DNA of 64,000 bases from Alkalibacterium sp. (GCA_020832185.1 JAFIFE010000008.1:16931-80930), one strand, 5' to 3'. Shown: positions 24,413-33,037, counted from the stretch's first letter. Program-made: numbers and translations. Notes: generated by a model from the letters alone, not told the origin.

Positions 24413-26305
24413 ATGCAGTCAATTATTTTAAGTAGAAAAAAACTCATCATGCTGATCAGTGGGGTACTCATCGTGCTCGGTTTTTTCAGTCGATTTGTAT
24501 TTGGGAACATGCTGGTATTTGAAGGGGCATTAGTCATTGCTTCCGTTTTAGGGATTACACCTATTGCCATCCAGGCTTTTCAGGCCTTGAAAGTAAAAGT
24601 CATCAGTATCGATGTTTTAGTCACGATAGCCGTTACAGGTGCTCTTCTGATTCAGAACTTTGAAGAATCAGCTATTGTAACGTTCCTGTTTCTCTTCGGC
24701 CATTTTCTGGAACAGCGCACATTGAATAAGACCCGATCCGCCATAAAAGAATTGACTGAAATGGCGCCAGAAAGTGCAATGGTTCAAATGGCCAGCGGAG
24801 ACTTTGAAGAAGTAGATGTGGAGGAAGTTGACGAAGGGGACACCTTATTGGTCAAAACAGGTGGAAAAGTACCGGTCGATGGCACAGTCGTCGTTGGGAG
24901 CGGTTATATTAACGAAGCAAGCATTACGGGTGAGTCAGTTTCCGTGACCAAAGAAAAGGATTCTACTGTTTTTGCCGGAACTATTCTTGAAAATGGAACA
25001 CTTCAGATACGGGCTGACCGAGTCGGGGAAGACACAACATTTGGACGAATAATAGAACTGGTTGAAGAAGCTCAAGACTCGAAATCAGAAGCCGAGCGGT
25101 TTATTGACCGTTTCTCTAAATACTATACCCCTGTTGTTTTGCTGCTGTCCTTCGTTGTCTGGCTGTTCAGTCAGAATCTTGAACTGGCGATCACTATTTT
25201 AGTACTGGGCTGTCCCGGAGCCCTAGTGATTGGCGTACCGGTGTCAAATGTTGCCGGTATCGGAAACGGCGCACGTAATGGAGTGCTGCTTAAAGGGAGT
25301 GAAGTTATTCATGATTTCAGTCGAGTGGATACCATTGTTTTTGACAAAACAGGCACACTGACTGCTGGAAATCCAACAGTCGCAGACACCAGAGTGTATG
25401 TAAGTGAGAAACAACAAGTGTTGAACTATCTAGCGAGTGTGGAGCATGAATCAGACCATCCTCTTGCCAGAGCTGTAGTGGAGACTATTAAGGACGCGCA
25501 TATCTACCCTGTTGAAGAGACAGAAGTAGTGAAGGGTGGCGGAGTGGTATCGACTGTAGATGGACACCGTATTGCAGTTGGAAATGTGGCGCTAATGGAA
25601 AGGGAAGAGATTTCACTAGATGATGAGGCGTTAAATGATGTAAAGGAATTTGAACTGAATGGCAACTCTCTTGTATTAGCAGCAATGGATGGAAAAGTGG
25701 CATTAGTGATGGGGATTCGTGACCAGGTCCGACCGGGTGTTAAAGCAAATCTGCAGGAACTGAAAGCAATGGGCATCAAGCAGTTAGTGGTCCTTTCAGG
25801 AGATAATCAAGGAACTGTTGATGCTGTCGCTGGTGAATTAGGACTGACAGACGCATACGGACATATGCTGCCGGAGGATAAAGCGGCTTATATCAAAGAG
25901 CTGCAAGAAAAGGGACAGATTGTTGCTTTCGTAGGGGATGGTGTGAATGACAGTCCTTCATTGGCTCTAGCAGACATCGGGATTGCAATGGGAAACGGAA
26001 CGGATGTGGCGATTGAAACTTCTGATGTCGTCTTGATGAACTCAGATTTCAGTCATTTGCCGCATGCATTAGGTCTCACGAAAGCAACAGCTAATAATAT
26101 GATACAAAATATAGTGATTGCGGTTGGTGTCGTGTTGATCCTATTAGTCAGTGTGTTTTTCAGCGACTGGATGACCATGTCGATCGGCATGCTGGTTCAT
26201 GAAGCCAGTATTCTTGTGGTCATATTTAATGGCATGCGTTTGCTCAACTACCGCTCACGAAAAAATAAACAATCGGCCAAAGGAGTCCATTTAAGGACAG
26301 CTTGA
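24413..26305 (+). CDS. Heavy-metal P1B-type ATPase with CPG metal motif
   Basis: A 630-residue P-type ATPase without an N-terminal metal-binding domain. The phosphatase loop is TGESVSVTKEKD. The transmembrane metal motif is CPG (Cys267 in LGCPGALVIGVPVSNVAG) where CPC, SPC or TPC is usual. The phosphorylation site is Asp311 in DKTGTLTAG, the P1B histidine lies in SDHPLARAVVE and the hinge is VGDGVNDSPSLALADIG. About eight membrane helices. It exports or imports a transition metal, and the altered motif makes the ion uncertain. The start is ATG 24413 with AAAGGAGGATG; the frame from 24353 has no ribosome site. TATACT at 24371 may be its -10. Confidence 0.9.
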   Translation: MQSIILSRKKLIMLISGVLIVLGFFSRFVFGNMLVFEGALVIASVLGITPIAIQAFQALKVKVISIDVLVTIAVTGALLIQNFEESAIVTFLFLFGHFLEQRTLNKTRSAIKELTEMAPESAMVQMASGDFEEVDVEEVDEGDTLLVKTGGKVPVDGTVVVGSGYINEASITGESVSVTKEKDSTVFAGTILENGTLQIRADRVGEDTTFGRIIELVEEAQDSKSEAERFIDRFSKYYTPVVLLLSFVVWLFSQNLELAITILVLGCPGALVIGVPVSNVAGIGNGARNGVLLKGSEVIHDFSRVDTIVFDKTGTLTAGNPTVADTRVYVSEKQQVLNYLASVEHESDHPLARAVVETIKDAHIYPVEETEVVKGGGVVSTVDGHRIAVGNVALMEREEISLDDEALNDVKEFELNGNSLVLAAMDGKVALVMGIRDQVRPGVKANLQELKAMGIKQLVVLSGDNQGTVDAVAGELGLTDAYGHMLPEDKAAYIKELQEKGQIVAFVGDGVNDSPSLALADIGIAMGNGTDVAIETSDVVLMNSDFSHLPHALGLTKATANNMIQNIVIAVGVVLILLVSVFFSDWMTMSIGMLVHEASILVVIFNGMRLLNYRSRKNKQSAKGVHLRTA

Positions 26306-26319
26306 CCGATGGTATCATG

Positions 26320-26356
26320 AGCCCTCTTCTGGACTGTTTCCAGAGGGCTTTTTTTT
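26320..26356 (+). terminator. Terminator after the P1B ATPase
   Basis: AGCCCTCT (26320-26327) pairs with AGAGGGCT (26342-26349), then eight T residues. Confidence 0.93.
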
Positions 26357-26454
26357 GTTGTTGAAGGATCGACTTATATACTTTATTAAAGCTGTTAGTG
26401 AATAAACAAATAGAATACAGGTGTTGACGTGCCTGTGTTAAATGTGTAAGCTAG

Positions 26455-26478
26455 TATAGTGTTAACCCCCAGGGGTAT
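26455..26478 (+). promoter_or_regulatory. Promoter with CsoR/CstR-like operator
   Basis: TATAGT (26455-26460) is a -10; ACCCC-CA-GGGGT (26465-26476, followed by AT) is a GC-rich inverted repeat of the type bound by CsoR/CstR-family repressors (C-run, short gap, G-run, flanking A/T), lying over the expected start point. The gene for such a repressor is not in the window. The -35 is unclear: TTGACG at 26424 is too far upstream. Confidence 0.55.
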
Positions 26479-26515
26479 TTTTACTAAACATGTTATTCAC
26501 TAAGGAGTCGATTGT

Positions 26516-27154
26516 TTGAATACTATTACTGCGAACCCCATGTTCAGTTCTATAGTGGTACTGATCGTGGGAGTCATCGTCTGGTTTGGCCTTTCTGACG
26601 GTGAAATGCGAGAAAAAAAGGCAATCCTGTCTATTTTTATGGATGTGGTCTTCTATTTTGTGCTTTTTCTGTTCGGTTTTAATGCCATACTGAATCTATC
26701 AGAAATAATTGAAGTACCGTATAGGGTATTATTGTTTTCATCACCTATCGTCTGGCTGGCAACGTTAAGTATCGTTGTCTATGGTGGAATAAAATACGGC
26801 AGACCCTTATGGGAAAATCCATCCAAAGCGAAAAGTGTCTCAGTCCTTTTGACACTTATCGGCCTGAGTAATCATTTGTACTTATACTTTTTGTACTCAT
26901 CGACCTATGCCTTACGCTTTATTGGACTCTATCTGATTCTCTTACTGCTTTTATCATTTACATCAATTGTAGAAAAAGTAAACCCGGTTTTTGTTTTGCT
27001 GGGGACTGGAATCGTGCATGCACTGCTTATGGGTGGACACTCGACTATCTATTTTAATTTTGCATTTAACGCGATTCCATTGCTTACGCTCTTTCTCGTC
27101 TTGAGCGCGGTACTGATGTTTCAAAGGAGGAAAAGCTTATCACAACAGAACTAA
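26516..27154 (+). CDS. Unknown multi-pass membrane protein of the ccdA operon
   Basis: A 212-residue protein with six to seven hydrophobic segments and a basic C-terminal tail (FQRRKSLSQQN). I do not recognise the family. Conserved-looking polar features inside or near membrane segments are WFGLSDGEMREKK near the first helix, LSNHLYLYF near 120 and GIVHALLMGGHSTIYF near 165. The histidine-bearing helices could bind a metal or haem, or be quinone-related, but this is speculation. Start TTG behind AAGGAGTCGA. It is the first gene after the CsoR/CstR-like operator, and the ccdA ribosome site lies inside its end, so it is probably a partner of the CcdA/thioredoxin pair. Confidence 0.7.
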   Translation: MNTITANPMFSSIVVLIVGVIVWFGLSDGEMREKKAILSIFMDVVFYFVLFLFGFNAILNLSEIIEVPYRVLLFSSPIVWLATLSIVVYGGIKYGRPLWENPSKAKSVSVLLTLIGLSNHLYLYFLYSSTYALRFIGLYLILLLLLSFTSIVEKVNPVFVLLGTGIVHALLMGGHSTIYFNFAFNAIPLLTLFLVLSAVLMFQRRKSLSQQN

Positions 27155-27162
27155 CAGCACTG

Positions 27163-27876
27163 ATGGCTCTTTCGGCCGGGGCTTTGTCCTTTTTATCTCC
27201 CTGTACGTTACCGCTTCTCCCGTTATATCTATCATATATTACCGGGAAGAGTGTAAAGGAAGTCAAAGAAAATAATTCCAGAGCGTTCAAGAAAAGTGTG
27301 ATGCTCCATTCGCTAGTCTTCCTGATCGGTGTGTCGACTGTCTATGTGAGTCTCGGATTAAGCATTACGTATCTCGGCGAATTTTTTACAACATTAATGA
27401 CCGGTTCGACCAGCGTGTTTCTTCAAAGAATAGCTGGACTCCTGATCATTGTCATGGGACTCGCAACGGCAGAGTGGCTGCACATTCCCGCACTTCTTAA
27501 AGATACACGCAAGATGAATGGAAAACGCACGACGAGCTTTCTATCCAGCTACTTTATTGGATTAGGGTTTGCGGCCGGATGGACACCTTGTATCGGTCCC
27601 ATTTTTTCTTCGATTCTGCTGATTGGGATCTCAACAGGGTCGCCACCCGCAATTTACTTGACCCTCTATATCATTGGTTTCGCGCTGCCGTTTTTACTCG
27701 TATCCTTTTTCATTGGAAAAATGGACAGTATTATGAAACACAGCCGAAAACTGATGAAAATCGGTGGAGTCTTGATGATTATGATGGGTATCCTGCTGTT
27801 TACAGGGGCACTGGAATCCTTGTCTGAAATACTGGCACAGTGGCTTCAAGGCACCCCTTTTGAATTACTGGGTTAA
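27163..27876 (+). CDS. ccdA: Cytochrome c biogenesis/thiol transporter CcdA
   Basis: A 237-residue membrane protein with six helices and the two redox cysteines expected of CcdA: FLSPCTLPLLPLYLSYITG in helix 1 and GWTPCIGPIFSS in helix 4. It moves reducing equivalents from cytoplasmic thioredoxin to extracytoplasmic thiol proteins, here most likely the TlpA-like protein encoded next. ATG 27163 lacks a ribosome site. The perfect AAAGGAGG at 27123-27130 instead points at an ATC codon (27139), which would add eight residues (ITTELTAL) ahead of the ATG and give a normal-looking N-terminus; the true start is open. No cytochrome c gene is nearby, so the role is probably thiol-disulfide upkeep. Confidence 0.9.
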   Translation: MALSAGALSFLSPCTLPLLPLYLSYITGKSVKEVKENNSRAFKKSVMLHSLVFLIGVSTVYVSLGLSITYLGEFFTTLMTGSTSVFLQRIAGLLIIVMGLATAEWLHIPALLKDTRKMNGKRTTSFLSSYFIGLGFAAGWTPCIGPIFSSILLIGISTGSPPAIYLTLYIIGFALPFLLVSFFIGKMDSIMKHSRKLMKIGGVLMIMMGILLFTGALESLSEILAQWLQGTPFELLG

Positions 27877-27910
27877 CCATAAGATGCGGATTAAGTGAGG
27901 AGAATAATAG

Positions 27911-28561
27911 ATGCTGAAAAAAGGAATGTGGGCGTTACTGGCTTTAGTTTTAGCCTTTGTCGTCTACGATTTTGTAACGGGACTGAATCAGGAACAACAG
28001 GTGAGAGAACAGGCGGGCATACAGGTTCAGGACAGTATGGAAGAAGAAACAGTCGATTTAACAGATGAAGAGGCAGAGGCGCTTCTTGAAAATCTAGACA
28101 GTGGGTCACTCAATACGGAAGTTGAGTCAGGGGTGGAGTACGGCTTGAGAGCAGGCAACACCGCTTATGATTTTGAGCTGGAAGATAGGGAAGGCAACAC
28201 CGTTCGGTTGTCGGACTTCAGAGGGCAGAAAGTGTTCCTGAATTTCTGGGCTAGCTGGTGTCCGCCTTGCCGTGTTGAGATGCCTCACCTGCAGGAATTT
28301 CATGAAGAAAACGAGGATGTAGTGGTATTGGGAGTGAACGTCATGTCGTCTGAAAGTCATCCTGAGAATGCAGGCACCTTTATTGATGAGTTGGGTCTGA
28401 CGTTCCCCAATGTATATGGTGTAGATGACATTGTCGATTTATTTCTGGTCGAGTCGCTGCCAACCTCATACTTTATTGGAACAGACGGGACTGTCTATGA
28501 ACGCGTGGTCGGACCGGTAACTAAGGATATACTGGAAGCCCGCTTCTCAATGATCGACTAA
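27911..28561 (+). CDS. TlpA/ResA-type membrane-anchored thioredoxin
   Basis: A 216-residue protein: an uncleaved N-terminal membrane anchor (residues 7-24), an acidic linker rich in E and D (about 40-75), and a thioredoxin domain with WCPPC in NFWASWCPPCRVEMPHLQ near residue 115 and the cis-proline in SLPTSYF near 183. It reduces extracytoplasmic disulfides using electrons passed by CcdA. GTGAGGAGAATAATAG precedes the ATG. The 34-bp gap and absence of a terminator place it in the operon with ccdA. Confidence 0.9.
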   Translation: MLKKGMWALLALVLAFVVYDFVTGLNQEQQVREQAGIQVQDSMEEETVDLTDEEAEALLENLDSGSLNTEVESGVEYGLRAGNTAYDFELEDREGNTVRLSDFRGQKVFLNFWASWCPPCRVEMPHLQEFHEENEDVVVLGVNVMSSESHPENAGTFIDELGLTFPNVYGVDDIVDLFLVESLPTSYFIGTDGTVYERVVGPVTKDILEARFSMID

Positions 28562-28576
28562 ACCGAATAGCATAAA

Positions 28577-28611
28577 GGAATCTTCCGTATTCAAAGGGAG
28601 GTTCTTTTTTT
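28577..28611 (+). terminator. Terminator after the CcdA/TlpA operon
   Basis: GGAATCTTCC pairs (with G-U pairs) with GGGAGGTTC, then TTTTTTT. The 270 bp from here to lrgA shows no gene. Confidence 0.7.
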
Positions 28612-28882
28612 ATTAGGACACATGGTGCTAGTGATTGAGTCTGCAGAAGGGAGCTGTCCTTGGACTAACTATAGGACTAAAGACAAGCGGGATAATTGGT
28701 TAACGGAACCCTAAGGTGTTAGTGTATAACGACTAAACAAACGGACGTCGAGAAAAATGATAAAATCACGCGACATGTGACACCTGTAAAACGTATTCAA
28801 GTTATAAAGTGCACAATTGACCTTTCAAAGCTTTTAGATTTCGTTTAAAATGAAGCGGAATAGGTAAGAGGAGGAGTGTCTT

Positions 28883-29272
28883 GTGAGGCAGTTGAAGCAA
28901 TTATTTTGGATTTTTTTATTTTCATTTATCGGAGAATTCTTATCACTGATCAGTCCGGTTGCGATTCCCGGAAGTGTTATCGGTATGGTCTTATTATTTA
29001 TCGCTTTGCATTTTAAATGGATCAAGCTGGTTCAAGTTGAAGAAGTGGGAAACTGGCTCACTGATAACATGGCGATATTTTTTGTGCCGGCTGGTGTCGG
29101 TCTGATGACGAATTTCAATATACTGGGAGATATCTGGTGGCAATTACTGCTGACAGTTCTCATTACAACCACTTTAATGATTGGGTTTGTAGCCTACGTT
29201 GTCCAGTGGTTTAAACGCCGCACAGATAGAAAATTAGAGACTACTGCGTCTATGGCTAAGGAGTCGATATAA
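28883..29272 (+). CDS. lrgA: CidA/LrgA family holin-like protein
   Basis: A 129-residue protein with four membrane helices and the family stretch PVAIPGSVIGMVLLF near residue 25 and DNMAIFFVPAGVGLM near 61. LrgA-type proteins act with LrgB in control of cell lysis and, in several species, pyruvate movement. GTG start behind GAGGAGGAGTG. The lrgB ATG begins one base after the stop. No LytTR-type two-component system is beside it. Confidence 0.9.
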   Translation: MRQLKQLFWIFLFSFIGEFLSLISPVAIPGSVIGMVLLFIALHFKWIKLVQVEEVGNWLTDNMAIFFVPAGVGLMTNFNILGDIWWQLLLTVLITTTLMIGFVAYVVQWFKRRTDRKLETTASMAKESI

Positions 29273-29273
29273 C

Positions 29274-29978
29274 ATGCTGGAACTCATTTCAACTAATCCG
29301 TTTTTCGGGTTGTTCGCCACATTTTTCTTCTTTATTCTGGGAACGATGCTGCATAGAAGATGGCCGATCCCCTTATTTAATCCGTTGATTTTTTCTATTA
29401 CGATTATTATATTGGTATTGCTTGTCACAAATGTGTCTTACAGTGATTATAACGAAGGTGGTCGATTTGTTAACTTCTGGATCACGCCTGCGACAGTCGC
29501 TCTGGCAATCAAATTAGAGAAAAATTTTATTTATCTGAAAAAATATTACACAGCTATATTGTCCGGTATCGTATTAGGTGTACTATTCCATACAGGTGTT
29601 TTAGTAGTCGTTAGTCTCTTATTCAGGTTCAACGAAGAACTTGTGCTGACTTTATTTCCTAAAGCCATTACGACTGCTATCGCTTTAGGGGTATCTGAAT
29701 CGCTTGGAGGTATCGTATCCTTAACAGTGGCCATTGTTGTGTTGACCGGTGTAATCGGGACAGTTGTGGGGCCGCCCATTTTTGCCCTCTTGAGAATAGA
29801 TGATCCGGTAGCTCAAGGAGTGGCATTGGGATCCGGCTCTCACGCGATGGGGACTGCAAAAGCGATTGAACTGGGGGATGTCCAGGCTGCTATGGCAGGA
29901 CTGTCGATCGTCCTGACAGGGATTGTTGTGGTCATACTGGCACCATTTGTTCTGGAATTTGTTGGGGTATTATTTTAA
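29274..29978 (+). CDS. lrgB: LrgB family protein
   Basis: A 234-residue protein with about six to seven membrane helices, the motif LFPKAITTAIALGVSESLGG near residue 125 and GSGSHAMGTAKAIELG near 183, both hallmarks of LrgB/CidB. It works with LrgA. ATG is 1 bp after the lrgA stop, with AAGGAGTCGATAT as its ribosome site. A long hairpin terminator follows. Confidence 0.92.
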   Translation: MLELISTNPFFGLFATFFFFILGTMLHRRWPIPLFNPLIFSITIIILVLLVTNVSYSDYNEGGRFVNFWITPATVALAIKLEKNFIYLKKYYTAILSGIVLGVLFHTGVLVVVSLLFRFNEELVLTLFPKAITTAIALGVSESLGGIVSLTVAIVVLTGVIGTVVGPPIFALLRIDDPVAQGVALGSGSHAMGTAKAIELGDVQAAMAGLSIVLTGIVVVILAPFVLEFVGVLF

Positions 29979-29985
29979 GATGATT

Positions 29986-30073
29986 AAAAGCTATCCACCT
30001 TTGATAGACAATCTAACGCAGCCATTTCATGAGCTGAATGTAAGATTGATTCAAGGAATGGATAGCTTTTTTA
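29986..30073 (+). terminator. Long terminator hairpin after lrgAB
   Basis: AAAAGCTATCCA (29987-29998) pairs with TGGATAGCTTTT, with inner pairings CCTTTGA/TCAAGG and CAATCT/AGATTG. It ends in a T-run and is unusually long for a terminator. Confidence 0.85.
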
Positions 30074-30085
30074 GTGTGCTTTCGA

Positions 30086-30247
30086 CTAAGTATGGGCGTT
30101 CTTTTTAGTCAATGACTCTTTCTCCAGACTATTTGCGATTCTCTCCAGTGACTGTGAGATCTTAAATACCATGACCGCAAAATATATAGCGCCTACTGGA
30201 GCCGCAAGGGCCAGCAGTAGAGGGAAAATACCGAACATGAGACGCAT
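30086..30247 (-). CDS. Small single-pass membrane protein (53 aa)
   Basis: ATG at 30247 lies 8 nt after an AGGAGGA ribosome site and reads MRLMFGIFPLLLALAAPVGA, one hydrophobic helix (about residues 4-28), then an amphipathic KISQSLERIANSLEKESL tail and a stop at 30086. It is 36 bp downstream of the RpiR regulator gene in the same direction and likely co-transcribed. I do not recognise it. The form (helix plus coiled-coil-like tail) is common in small membrane-associated modulators. Confidence 0.7.
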   Translation of the reverse strand: MRLMFGIFPLLLALAAPVGAIYFAVMVFKISQSLERIANSLEKESLTKKNAHT

Positions 30248-30283
30248 AGGTGTTGTCCTCCTTTGAATAGGTTTTATAGAATC

Positions 30284-31138
30284 TTAAAAGCGTTCTTCTA
30301 AAAATAATGTTTCTGAGGCGATCCGTTTGGACTGGTTTTTCTCATAATTTGAAACGAATAAGCACCCGTATAAGGTATTCAAGACGTAATCGATTGCGAC
30401 TTGAGACGAGAAGGTCGACAGTTTGACTGATTGGCTTTCATTCTTTGCGACCGGTAGAATTAAATCACCGAGCGATGCAATGTGAGACGCTGGATTTCCC
30501 GTAATCACGATCACAGTCGCTTCGTTTCGATTCAACAGCTCAGTAATGTAAAAGTTATTTTTACTCTCTCCGCTATAAGAAATAACGATAGCGCAGTCGC
30601 CTTTTTTGAAGTTCGTTGCTAAATGACGGTTTTCACCAGGAAGGGTGGCTAACTGAACGGACATATCGATTTTCATCAGCTTATTCTGGAAATTTAAAGC
30701 CGGCAGATAGGTATCCCCATAAGCAAACAGACCGATTTTGTTCGCTTGCAGTAGATACTCTACTGCTTTTTCCATTCGGTCATTGGACAGGATCTGATTA
30801 GTTTCGTTCAGAGAATCAGTGAACAGCTCCAGAATCTTCTTCTGAATTTCTCCGTACGAATCATCTTCTGTAAAAGGAAAGTCAGGATCCACATTCGTGA
30901 TGGCATTATATTCTTTCTGCAGTTCAGCGGACCATTTGATCTTAAAATCCTTGAAACCCTTCAGTCCAATTTTCCGGCAGAGACGCACGATGGTTGAAGG
31001 CGATGTATAGGTGCGTTCTGACAACGTCTGAATGGACAAGTCGAGAACCTCTTCACGATGTGAAAGTATGTATTGAGCAACCGTTTCTTCGGACGCATTG
31101 AAGTGTGAACGGCTTTGTAAATCAGCCAGTACTGACAT
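30284..31138 (-). CDS. MurR/RpiR family transcriptional regulator
   Basis: A 284-residue protein with an N-terminal HTH_6 domain (LSIQTLSERTYTSPSTIVRL near residue 33) and a C-terminal SIS sugar-isomerase fold (about 120-260) with GDCAIVISYSGES and VIVITGNPASHIASL. Such regulators sense phosphosugars. GGGAGG lies ahead of the ATG. The divergent neighbour is a Gfo/Idh/MocA sugar-type dehydrogenase, a plausible target. Confidence 0.93.
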   Translation of the reverse strand: MSVLADLQSRSHFNASEETVAQYILSHREEVLDLSIQTLSERTYTSPSTIVRLCRKIGLKGFKDFKIKWSAELQKEYNAITNVDPDFPFTEDDSYGEIQKKILELFTDSLNETNQILSNDRMEKAVEYLLQANKIGLFAYGDTYLPALNFQNKLMKIDMSVQLATLPGENRHLATNFKKGDCAIVISYSGESKNNFYITELLNRNEATVIVITGNPASHIASLGDLILPVAKNESQSVKLSTFSSQVAIDYVLNTLYGCLFVSNYEKNQSKRIASETLFLEERF

Positions 31139-31340
31139 ATACTAACCTCCCTTTACAGTAAGTTTGCCTCAACTCTAAAAGCATGTCAAACAGCTTTTGG
31201 TAGTTTATGTCATGTAAGGGTCTGGTATTCTCTTGAATTATGAAAAAACTGCCCAATAACGCTATCAGATTTACTTATCAGTCTGTGCATGATTAAATAG
31301 AAGGGTACTGAATAGTGAGTAATTATTTAGGAGGACAATC

Positions 31341-32360
31341 ATGTTAACCATCGCTTATATAGGAAACGGAAAGAGCGCGAACCGCTATCACATCCCATTT
31401 TCTAGTCAGGTAGAAACGATTAAAATCAAGAAAATTTTATCCAGAGAAGATAATCCAGCCTGGGCAAAAGTTCAAGGTGTTGAGTACGTTAAAGACATTG
31501 AAGACATCTGGACCGATCCGGAAATCGATCTGGTCGTCCTTTCAACACCACCGCATACACATTACCCATTAGCTAAAGAGGCACTTTTAAACGGAAAGAA
31601 TGCACTAGTCGAAAAACCGTTTGCTGAAACGTCTGAACAGGCAAAAGAACTGTTTGCCTTAGCCAAGGAAAAAGGCTTATTCATCCAATGTTATCAGAAC
31701 CGCCGTTTTGATTCTGATTTTCTGACTGTTCAGAAAGTAATTGAAAGTGGAAGATTAGGTGATATCTTAGAAGTCGAGATGCACTTTGACTATTTCCGTC
31801 CGGAAGTTCCGCAACATACAGACCACTTTGATCCAATGGAAAGCTTTTTATACACCCATGCGTGCCATACAGCGGATCAGGTCCTGTCGTATTTCGGAAA
31901 CCCTGAAACCATTCAGTATGACGTGCGCCAATTGATGGGCGAGAACCGAATGAATGACTACTTTGACTTGGACTTTTTCTACAAGAACAACCTGAAAGTG
32001 TCAGTTAAATCAAGTTACTTCAGATTGAAAGAACGTCCAAGCTTCATTGTGTACGGAACGAAAGGAACTTTTGTCAAAGAAAGCAAAGACCGTCAGGAAG
32101 AACACCTTAAATTGTTCTACATGCCGACTAATACCGACTTCGGAGTAGACTTGCCGGAACACTACGGGACTTTGTACTATATGGACAAGGAGCAGTACCA
32201 CGAAGAAAAAGTCATATCTGAAAACGGAAGTTACGCTCGCTTTTATGAGGCGCTTGCAGATACTCTGTTAAACGGCGCTGAGAAACTCGTCAAAGACGAA
32301 GAAACCATCCGCCAGATCGAGATCCTTGAAGAAGGCATTCAGAAGATGACAAACGACTAG
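31341..32360 (+). CDS. Gfo/Idh/MocA family oxidoreductase
   Basis: A 339-residue NAD(P)-dependent dehydrogenase. The N-terminal Rossmann motif is IAYIGNGKSANRYHIPF (altered from GxGxxG), the catalytic-region motif is EKPFAET near residue 94, and HACHTADQVLSYF near 176 carries the conserved histidine. TTTAGGAGGACAATC precedes the ATG. The family oxidises or reduces sugars, inositols or their derivatives; this subtype (YvaA/IolW-like) is not specified further. It is divergent from the RpiR gene, which probably controls it. Confidence 0.9.
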   Translation: MLTIAYIGNGKSANRYHIPFSSQVETIKIKKILSREDNPAWAKVQGVEYVKDIEDIWTDPEIDLVVLSTPPHTHYPLAKEALLNGKNALVEKPFAETSEQAKELFALAKEKGLFIQCYQNRRFDSDFLTVQKVIESGRLGDILEVEMHFDYFRPEVPQHTDHFDPMESFLYTHACHTADQVLSYFGNPETIQYDVRQLMGENRMNDYFDLDFFYKNNLKVSVKSSYFRLKERPSFIVYGTKGTFVKESKDRQEEHLKLFYMPTNTDFGVDLPEHYGTLYYMDKEQYHEEKVISENGSYARFYEALADTLLNGAEKLVKDEETIRQIEILEEGIQKMTND

Positions 32361-32412
32361 TGAATCGATTTAAATACGGATATGAACGTTTAAAGGCAAC
32401 GAGATGGTCCAT

Positions 32413-32586
32413 TCAGGAATCTTTTTCGTTGTCTTTATTATTTTGATAAATAAAATATATACCCAGGGCTGAAAAAGGTAAGATTAAAAAAGTGCTCGCC
32501 CGTGATGGCAACTCTAAAACAGCGATGACAGTAACTACTATGATGGCTAGAACCACACTTATGAATAGTTGTTTTTTTGTAAACAA
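32413..32586 (-). CDS. Small two-helix membrane protein
   Basis: About 57 residues with two hydrophobic helices (LFISVVLAIIVVTVIAVL and TFLILPFSALGIYFIYQ) and a charged tail NNKDNEKDS. I chose the TTG start at 32586 because GAAAGGATG lies 8 nt ahead; an in-frame ATG at 32643 has no ribosome site. It resembles the DUF3188-type small membrane proteins of Lactobacillales, but I am not sure of that. Function unknown. Confidence 0.65.
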   Translation of the reverse strand: MFTKKQLFISVVLAIIVVTVIAVLELPSRASTFLILPFSALGIYFIYQNNKDNEKDS

Positions 32587-32660
32587 ATATAAACATCCTT
32601 TCGTGTTATATGGATCCCTCATCCTGAACTTGTTTATGGACATTCAGGCTCGTTATCAAG

Positions 32661-32686
32661 AAAAAGTGATGCAGTTGGCATCACTT
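32661..32686 (-). terminator. Terminator overlapping the HIT gene stop
   Basis: AAGTGATGC-AACTG-type loop-GCATCACTT with the A-run 32661-32665 giving TTTTT on the minus strand. The gene's stop codon (32681-32683) lies within the stem. Confidence 0.8.
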
Positions 32687-33037
32687 CATTATATTTCTTA
32701 CGCCGCCTCGAGGGTTTTCAACGTCGCCTTCGTACCTTGGAATCAGATGGAAGTGGGCGTGCCTGACCGATTGACCTGCAGCTGTTCCGCAGTTTGCTCC
32801 CAAATTGTAGGCGGCTGGGTGATGATCTTTGTCGACCAGTTCTTTAGCCTCCATGAGTAAATCGTTGACACCCTGCTGTTCTTCTTTAGTCATGTGAAAG
32901 AAATCAGGCGTATGCCGTTTCGTGAATACGAGGAAATGTCCCGGTGAAGAAGGGGATGCATCGTAATACCCAGCCGCATACTCATTTTCGATCACATATG
33001 AATCTGTATCCATACTACAGTAGTAACAATCTGTCAT
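32681..33037 (-). CDS. HIT family protein
   Basis: A 118-residue histidine-triad hydrolase with the active site HAHFHLIPR near residue 93 and CYYCSM plus the zinc-type cysteines at the N-terminus (Cys4, Cys7). HIT proteins cleave nucleotide conjugates such as AMP-lysine or dinucleoside polyphosphates. AGGAGAGTGACTT precedes the ATG. It is 31 bp downstream of the SOUL gene on the same strand. Confidence 0.92.
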   Translation of the reverse strand: MTDCYYCSMDTDSYVIENEYAAGYYDASPSSPGHFLVFTKRHTPDFFHMTKEEQQGVNDLLMEAKELVDKDHHPAAYNLGANCGTAAGQSVRHAHFHLIPRYEGDVENPRGGVRNIMK

